Origin: Candidatus Bipolaricaulota bacterium
GTDB taxonomy: Bacteria > Bipolaricaulota > Bipolaricaulia > RBG-16-55-9
Reading direction: 5' to 3'
Assembly: GCA_018609825.1 (NCBI GenBank)
Contig: JAHEOA010000113.1
Span: 1 to 28,043, forward strand
DNA length: 28,043 nucleotides
In this document: piece by piece, positions 22,727 through 28,043 of the stretch
Layout of the letters: each line of letters begins with the position of its first letter
How positions within the stretch are numbered: the first letter of the stretch is position 1
The notes under the pieces: generated by a model
What the model saw: only the letters and a program-made list of their open reading frames with translations
Databases searched by the model: none
What the model was told of the DNA's origin: nothing
Made by a program: the position numbers and the translations under genes

Positions 22727-23314
22727 ATGGCCTCTTATGCGGATCAAGACCGCCGAGCGAACGTCGGACGCCGCGCCCGCCAATGGCTCGACCGCGCCCC
22801 CGTCTTCCTCGACACGGAGACGACCGGCCTCGATAATCGCGCCGAGATCTGCGAGATCGCCGTGGTCGCCGCCGACGGCACGTCGCTGGTGGACACGCTC
22901 GTCCGGCCCACGCAGTCGATCCCCGATGGCGCCTGTCGGGTCCACGGCATCACGGACGACGACGTCCGAGGTTCGCCAACCTTCGCCGAGGTTGCGCCCT
23001 GGCTGCGCGAAGTCCTCGACGGCCGCGAGGTCGTGATCTACAACGCCGACTACGACGTGCGCCTCTTGCGTCAGTCGGCCCAAGCTCGGCGACTGCCGAG
23101 CCAGGCTTGGGATCAATCCCCGACGTTTCGCTGTGCGATGCAGCTCTATGCCGAATATCACGGCGCCTGGAACCGGTCGAAACGCGCCTACGCCTGGCAC
23201 AAGCAGCACGTCGCCGCCGGTGCGCTCGGGCTCGCACTGCCTGAGGATCTCCACCGGGCGCGGGCCGACGCCGAGCTGTGCCGTCGCATCATCCGCAAGA
23301 TGGCCGGCTATTAG
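22727..23314 (+). CDS. DnaQ-like DEDDh 3'-5' exonuclease
   Basis: A 195-residue protein consisting of one exonuclease domain of the DnaQ / RNase T superfamily. The acidic metal ligands are D29 and E31 (FLDTETTGLD, ExoI), D110 (VIYNADYDVRLL, ExoII) and H176 with D181 (LHRARADAEL, ExoIII, DEDDh type). RVHGITDDDVRGSP at 71-84 is typical of the epsilon-like group. It could proofread, trim RNA or act in repair. ATG 22727 is chosen because conserved sequence begins soon after it and a promoter lies just upstream; the in-frame extension back to 22535 crosses that promoter. A helicase gene follows by 113 bp. Confidence 0.88.
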   Translation: MASYADQDRRANVGRRARQWLDRAPVFLDTETTGLDNRAEICEIAVVAADGTSLVDTLVRPTQSIPDGACRVHGITDDDVRGSPTFAEVAPWLREVLDGREVVIYNADYDVRLLRQSAQARRLPSQAWDQSPTFRCAMQLYAEYHGAWNRSKRAYAWHKQHVAAGALGLALPEDLHRARADAELCRRIIRKMAGY

Positions 23315-23361
23315 CCCACGATCTTCACGCCGATTTCCTCGCTTGATATCCGCCCGATGCC

Positions 23362-23390
23362 TTGTCCCGGCCGCCTCCATCGGCCACAAT
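23362..23390 (+). promoter_or_regulatory. Candidate promoter of the helicase gene
   Basis: TTGTCC (23362-23367) and CACAAT (23385-23390) are 17 bp apart, leaving a leader of about 30 nt before ATG 23428. The match is moderate. Confidence 0.4.
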
Positions 23391-23427
23391 GAACCTCGTC
23401 CAACACATCTGAACGCTTGCGGTGCCC

Positions 23428-25146
23428 ATGGCCTCCATCAACAGTGAGAAGCTTGCGCCCACCGAGGAACAACAGGCCATTCTCGATGCCAGCGGCCGCG
23501 TCGTGCGCATCAACGCGCGCGCCGGCACGGGCAAGACGACGACGTTGCGCCTGCTGGCCGAGCGGTTTCGGGATCGCAACGTCCTGTACGTCGTCTTCAA
23601 CCGCCGAGCCCGCCAGGAGGCCGAGGCGACGTTTCCCGACCACGTCGACGTGCGCACGGTCCACTCGCTGGCGATGAAGAGCGTCGCGCGCGGGTACAAG
23701 TGGCAGTTGGCCCGAAGCGGCGGGCTGTCGACGGTCGACCTGCTGCCGGCGTTCGGCGACATGGGGAGCCGCCAACAGGTGATGGCGGGCCTGACGGCGG
23801 AGTTCCTCGTCTATTTCCTCAACTCGGCCCATCCGAAGCTCGAAGACGCCGTGCAGCCCTTCGGCGAGCATTGTCTTTCGGCGGAGCAGCGTCCGGACTT
23901 CGCCGCCTATGCCGAGCGGATCGTTGACGTGGCCCGGACGCTGGCGACCGACTGGCACCACGGCCGGACCGCCTGTCCGCACGACTTCTATCTCAAGCTG
24001 GCCCATACGACGGGTCGGTTGGGGCGCATCCTCGATCGCTACGACCTCGTGCTCGTCGACGAGGGCCAAGATCTGGGGCAAGTCATGCTCGACGCGCTAC
24101 GGCAGTGCCAGCGGACGATCTATCTCGTCGGCGACTCGCACCAGCAGATCTACGGGTTCCGCTACGCGGTCGACGCCATGAAGCGGCTCGACGCGGACGG
24201 GGAGTGTGAGCTCTCGCTCAGCTTCCGCTTCGGCGATTCCGTCGCTCGGCTAGCCAGCGCGTTCATCCAGGAGGCCAAGGGCGAGCGCGACTTCGCCATC
24301 CGCGGCAACCCGGAGCGCACGTCGTCGGTCGGCACCCACGAGGGCTCCTCCCGCGGGGTGCGCGGCCGCGATCCGGCGATCCTGGCGCGGACCAACCTGG
24401 GGCTGTTCAACACGGCGGTCGGGCTGCACGAGCGGGGCGCATCCTGCGTCTTTGAGCGCAGCATCGGGCCGCTGCTCAATCGGGCGCTCGACGTCTACTG
24501 GCTCTACGACGGCCAGCGAGCGTCGATTCGCGATCCGCTCATTCGCTCGTTCGCGGATTTCCAACAGATGAAGGACTACGCCGAGGAGATGGAGGATTTC
24601 CAGTTGCGCGAGCTGGCCAAGGTCGTGGAGCGCTACCATCGGAAGATGCCGACGCTCGTGTCCGGCTTGAGCGAGTTCACCCGGGCAAGTCCCCGACAAC
24701 GGGGCGACGGCGCGATCGTCCTCTCCACGGTCCACGCGGCCAAGGGCGAGGAGTACCGTCAGGTGGTGCTGCACGAGGATATTGCCAGCGCGCTTAACCG
24801 GGCGATCAAGCACGAGTCCGAACGACGGGTGGATGAGGAGGCCAACGTGGCGTATGTGGCGATGACGCGAGCGATCGAGCGTCTCGTCCTGCCCGAGGAT
24901 CTTACCAAAGAGCTGGATCTGGATTGGGCGCAGTTCCGGGCGGCTCCGGCGCCGTCGACGCCGCGCCGCAATGGGCGGCCGACCTCCTCGTCCACGCCCT
25001 TTTCCGTTGACGAACGCGTGCAGACCCATTCCGGGCCCGGACGGATCGTCGAGGTGGACGAAGACGGGCGCTATCTCGTGGCCCTGGACGAGCAATCCGC
25101 CAGGGTCCGCGAGCGCGGTTCGGAATTGAAGCCCCTCGATGGCTGA
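23428..25146 (+). CDS. UvrD/Fbh1-like superfamily 1 DNA helicase
   Basis: A 572-residue ATP-dependent helicase with the SF1A motifs in order. These are Walker A AGTGKTTT (32-39), motif Ia VVFNRRARQEA with RTVHSLA (55-82), Walker B VDEGQD (210-215), motif III GDSHQQIYGFR (235-245), LSFRF (263-267), motif V STVHAAKGEEY (433-443) and motif VI VAYVAMTRAIERL (474-486). The FNRRARQEAEATFP...RTVHSLA segment and modest size resemble Fbh1-like helicases more than PcrA/UvrD. The last 45 residues (VQTHSGPGRIVEVDEDGRYLVALDE) resemble the Tudor-like C-terminal tail of UvrD/PcrA. No nuclease domain is fused; the exonuclease upstream may be a partner. An in-frame GTG at 23422 is an alternative start; neither has a clear ribosome binding site. 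Confidence 0.9.
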   Translation: MASINSEKLAPTEEQQAILDASGRVVRINARAGTGKTTTLRLLAERFRDRNVLYVVFNRRARQEAEATFPDHVDVRTVHSLAMKSVARGYKWQLARSGGLSTVDLLPAFGDMGSRQQVMAGLTAEFLVYFLNSAHPKLEDAVQPFGEHCLSAEQRPDFAAYAERIVDVARTLATDWHHGRTACPHDFYLKLAHTTGRLGRILDRYDLVLVDEGQDLGQVMLDALRQCQRTIYLVGDSHQQIYGFRYAVDAMKRLDADGECELSLSFRFGDSVARLASAFIQEAKGERDFAIRGNPERTSSVGTHEGSSRGVRGRDPAILARTNLGLFNTAVGLHERGASCVFERSIGPLLNRALDVYWLYDGQRASIRDPLIRSFADFQQMKDYAEEMEDFQLRELAKVVERYHRKMPTLVSGLSEFTRASPRQRGDGAIVLSTVHAAKGEEYRQVVLHEDIASALNRAIKHESERRVDEEANVAYVAMTRAIERLVLPEDLTKELDLDWAQFRAAPAPSTPRRNGRPTSSSTPFSVDERVQTHSGPGRIVEVDEDGRYLVALDEQSARVRERGSELKPLDG

Positions 25147-25196
25147 TCGCCGCATCCTTCGCCTGGTTCGCCCGATCACTCCGAGCCTTGGACGAC

Positions 25197-25226
25197 TTGA
25201 TGCGGTCGGCGCCGGCCGCTTAGGCT
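25197..25226 (+). promoter_or_regulatory. Weak candidate promoter of the S9 peptidase gene
   Basis: TTGATG (25197-25202) and TAGGCT (25221-25226) are 18 bp apart, 32 nt before the start codon. The -10 matches only about half the consensus. Confidence 0.3.
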
Positions 25227-25258
25227 GATCCGCACTCCACAGTTGAGGAGCGATCGCC

Positions 25259-27238
25259 ATGGCCCAACCGATCACCCCCGAGCTCGTCTACGAGCTCTCG
25301 GGCGTCGCCCAGCCGACGCTTTCGCCCGACGGCACTGAGTTGGTATTCGCGCAGTCGTCCGTCGATCGGGACGAGATGACAACGCGTTCGCAGCTCATGC
25401 GCATGCGGCTGCCGGATGGCTCCCCGGAGCCGTTCACGCAGGGCGAGGGCGACGCCCGACCGCGGTTCTCCCCCGACGGCGCCTGGGTCGCGTTCTTGCG
25501 GCCGGATGAGCGAGACCGAAAACAGCTCTGGCTGATCCCCACCGACGGCGGCGAGGCGCGCCAACGGACCCAGTTGCCGGGTGGGGTGAGCGAGTTCGCC
25601 TGGGCGCCGGATTCGGGGCGCCTCGCGCTGGTCTCCGACGTCGACCCGGATCGACCTCCGGACGACCTTGACCCGCAGATGGATCCGCGCACACGGGTCG
25701 TGCGTCGATTGAAATATCGGTTCGACACGCTCGGCTGGCGGGGCGACGCCCATCGGCACCTCTTCGTTCTGGACATGGACGCGGACGGGGCGGACTAGCC
25801 GGGCCAGCTCACCGACGGCGACTGGGACGACACGACGCCGGTCTGGTCGCCCGACGGCAAGCGCCTTGCGTTCATCTCCGCCCGCCGCGAGGATCGCGAG
25901 GTGACGTTCTACAACGAGGCGTACGTGGTCTCGGCGGAGGGCGGGGAGGCCGCCTGCTGGTCGGACGGGCTCTTGTCCGTGGCCAACCTGGGGTGGTCGC
26001 CGAACGGCGATCGGCTGTTGGCGGTCGGCTCCGGCGACTCGGAGATGATGGCGACGATGCAGGGCTGCCTCTACACCCTCTCGCCCGACGCTGAGCCCCA
26101 ACAATTGACCGATCCGGCCCTCAAGCCGGCAGCCGGCTTTCCCCCGATCATGCCCGCGCCCGCGATCCACTGGGGCGAGGACGGCCGCGTGCGCTTTTTG
26201 GCCGATCAACGCGGCGAGTCGTTCCTCTTTGAGCTCGACGCGTCGTCCGGGCAGCTGCAGGCGTTGGGCGGCGGCGAGATGGCGATGGTCGACGTGGCCT
26301 TCGACGCCGCGGGCGAGTGGGCCGTCGTCCAGGGCGCGCCCTATCCTTCGGCCGGCGACCTCTACTTGGTCGAGGGCCAGTCGGTTCAGATGCAGCGTTT
26401 GACCGCCGTTAACGACGCTTACTTTCAGGAGCGTCCAACGGCCCGCGTGGAAAAGATCCAGCGGGAACGGGCCGGGATGGCCATCGAGTCCCGATTGCTC
26501 TTCCCGCCCGACTTCGACGCGTCGCGGCAGTACCCGCTGGTGGTCGAGATCCACGGCGGCCCGCACGGCGCGTTCTACGACACGTTCAACTCCATCCAGC
26601 AGATTCTGGCCACCAACGGCTATCTCGTGCTCTGTGTCAACCCGCGCGGCTCCTCGACGTATGGAGACGACTTTGTGAGAGCCGTGCTGCGTGACTGGGG
26701 CGGCGAGGACTATCTCGACATCATGGACGCTGTGGAGGCCGTTTGTGAGCGGCCGTACGTTGACCCGACTCGCTTGGGGGTTCACGGCTACAGCTACGGC
26801 GGCTTCATGAGCTCCTGGATGGTCGGCCACGACACCCGGTTCGGCGCGGCCGTTGTGGGCGCTCCCTGCACGGATTTGCCGAGCTTCTACGGCACCGCCG
26901 ACATCGGCGTGCCGTTCGGCGAGGTCCAGTGGGGCGGCACGCGCATGGAGCGCCTCGACTGGTTTATCGAGCATTCTCCGCTCACCTACGCGCCGAATGT
27001 CGAAACGCCGGTCTTGTTGTTGCACGGCGAGGCCGACCATCGCTGCCCTATCGAGCAGAGCGAGCAGTATTTCACGGCGCTGAAACGCCTCGATAAGGAC
27101 GTGGAGTTCGTGCGCTTTCCCGACTGCTCGCACTTGTTCCTGCGCATGGGGCATCCGAAGCTGCGAGCCGAGTATCTCCAACGGACGCTCGACTGGTTTG
27201 ATCGTCATATCGGCGAGGCCGAGAGCGAGGCGAGCTGA
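25259..27238 (+). pseudogene. S9-family (prolyl oligopeptidase / acylaminoacyl peptidase) serine peptidase with in-frame TAG
   Basis: The frame from ATG 25259 to TGA 27238 would encode 659 residues but is interrupted by TAG at 25796-25798 (codon 180). Both sides are in the same frame, with homologous-looking sequence running through: a beta-propeller with repeated SPDG blades (LSPDGTELVFAQ, FSPDGAWVAFL, then WSPDGKRLAFIS just after the stop) and a C-terminal alpha/beta hydrolase. The catalytic triad is intact: S512 in GYSYGGFMS, D593 in HGEADHRCP and H625 in DCSHLFLRMG. One C-to-T change (CAG to TAG) explains the break. Other genes here end in TAG, so the codon is not obviously reassigned. 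A sequencing error, a recent nonsense mutation or readthrough are possible. AGGAG lies 8 nt before the start. Confidence 0.88.
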
Positions 27239-27239
27239 C

Positions 27240-28043
27240 ATGGATCGCGACCGTCTCCGGCAAAAGATTCAGACGTTGTATCGAGACGAGCATGCTGCGC
27301 TCGGCGAGGCCGGGACGTTGGAGCTGCTGGAGCGGGGGCGCGAGTGGGATCTGGCGCCGACGCTGGAGCGCGGCGGCGTGCTCGTCTTCCCGCACGCCGG
27401 CGTGGCCGACTGCGGCCACCAGATTGCAGCCGTCGTCCACGCCTGTCTGGACAGCGGGGCCGATCGAGTCCTGGTCATCAGCGTCCTGCACGCGCTGACC
27501 GAGGAAATGGACGAAGCCCGCCACCGGGTGGCCCAGGGCGGCGTCGAGCTGGACGCGGAGCCGTGGCGCGGCATCTACGGCCCCGGTCGGCCCGGATCGG
27601 ATCAGTGGAAACAAGATCACGCGCTCATGGGCTTCCGGCACCTCTGGGCGGCCGAGACGCGGCGCCGCGGCGTTGACGGTCCCGAGGTGATCGAGCGCTA
27701 CCCCTATCTGGCCGGCGGCCGGCCGGACACGCTGCCCGCCATCGCGGAACTTGAAGAGCTCGCTGAGGACGCCGTCGTCGTCTCCACGGCCGACCCGTTC
27801 CATCACGGCATCGGGTACGGGGACGCACCCGAGGATTCATGCCCGCCCGATGCCGAAGGTCTCGCCTACGCCGAGCGACGCATCAGCGAGGGCATCGAGA
27901 TACTGGCGACGGGCGACTATTGGGGCTACAACGCCCATTGTGTGGACGCCAAGAGCGACGCCCGCGACGCCGGCCAGGTGTTCCGCTATCTGCGCGGGCC
28001 CATGACGGGCGAGATTCTGGATCTGACCTACACCGACGCCAGC
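27240..28043 (+). CDS. MEMO-like protein (3' end outside window)
   Basis: The gene is open for 268 codons to the right edge. Features of the MEMO / AmmeMemoRadiSam fold are visible: LVFPHAGVADCG (H52), VISVLHA (H84), VVSTADPFHHGIGYG (185-188 in the position of the usual S-D-x-x-H) and C234 in NAHCVDAKSD, where MEMO proteins carry a conserved Cys. In MEMO these His and Cys residues form a possible metal or redox site. The bacterial function is not established. It starts 1 nt after the S9 peptidase stop codon and is presumably co-transcribed with it. The HAG motif lacks the usual YxxSG context, so it is a divergent member. Confidence 0.7.
   Translation, partial: MDRDRLRQKIQTLYRDEHAALGEAGTLELLERGREWDLAPTLERGGVLVFPHAGVADCGHQIAAVVHACLDSGADRVLVISVLHALTEEMDEARHRVAQGGVELDAEPWRGIYGPGRPGSDQWKQDHALMGFRHLWAAETRRRGVDGPEVIERYPYLAGGRPDTLPAIAELEELAEDAVVVSTADPFHHGIGYGDAPEDSCPPDAEGLAYAERRISEGIEILATGDYWGYNAHCVDAKSDARDAGQVFRYLRGPMTGEILDLTYTDAS

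Noticed and set aside
25796..25798. TAG read as pyrrolysine or a reassigned codon
   Set aside because: Several intact genes in the window (hemY, pdxH, the cyclo-ligase, the exonuclease, the DsbA-like gene) terminate with TAG, so general reassignment is unlikely, and no pyl genes are visible.
25901..27238. Independent 445-residue hydrolase gene starting at GTG 25901
   Set aside because: It is in the same frame as the 25259 gene, and the 34 codons between the TAG and this GTG encode conserved propeller sequence (WSPDGKRLAFIS). No ribosome binding site precedes it. It is the continuation of the interrupted S9 peptidase.
25220..27241. 673-residue minus-strand frame opposite the S9 peptidase
   Set aside because: It has typical shadow composition with no recognisable domain, while the plus strand carries a full catalytic triad.

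Overview
This is a GC-rich bacterial window. Genes are tightly packed, usually with clear AAGGAGG-type ribosome binding sites, and many adjacent genes overlap by ATGA or GTGA. The phylum cannot be fixed from the sequence. System II (ResB/CcsA) cytochrome c maturation, the C5 route to 5-aminolevulinate and a HemY-type oxidase rule out a standard enterobacterial or alphaproteobacterial layout and would fit Chloroflexota, Actinobacteriota or another deep-branching lineage. No CRISPR array, rRNA, tRNA, insertion sequence or phage gene was seen.

Layout. (1) 1-2834, minus strand: an operon of alanine dehydrogenase, a 4-hydroxybutyrate/acetate-type CoA-transferase and a truncated CysQ-like phosphatase. 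(2) 3063-3770, minus: a Crp/Fnr-type regulator. (3) 4045-7683, plus: a ResA-ResB-CcsA cytochrome c maturation operon ending in a strong intrinsic terminator. Its ResB carries a cytoplasmic zinc ribbon and a four-cysteine Fe-S domain. (4) 7771-9500, minus: a membrane-anchored DsbA-like oxidoreductase and a TetR regulator. (5) 9717-10268, plus: an exported hexahaem c-type cytochrome. (6) 10515-19593, plus: a continuous haem operon made of a HemA-HemC fusion, HemD, HemB, a radical SAM/SPASM protein of the AhbD/NirJ-like group, HemL, HemE and HemY, followed closely by PdxH. (7) 20323-22291: 5-formyl-THF cyclo-ligase, a small membrane protein and, on the minus strand, an aldo/keto reductase. (8) 22727-25146: a DEDDh exonuclease and a UvrD/Fbh1-like helicase. 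(9) 25259-28043: an S9 prolyl-oligopeptidase-family peptidase interrupted by an in-frame TAG, and a truncated MEMO-like protein.

How it works together. Regions 2 to 6 look like one physiological unit: haem is made (hem operon), moved and attached (ResABC, with a DsbA-like thiol enzyme nearby), and used (hexahaem cytochrome). Inverted repeats resembling TTGAT-N4-ATCAA lie upstream of the resA, cytochrome and hemA-hemC promoters. In all three the centre lies 51.5-52.5 bp before the -10 hexamer, which suggests a single Crp/Fnr-family activator, most simply the one encoded at 3063-3770. The most unusual items are the zinc-ribbon/Fe-S/ResB fusion, this shared promoter architecture, the HemA-HemC fusion with an extra cysteine cluster, and the radical SAM gene inside a haem operon that shows no HemN, HemH or HemQ in the window.
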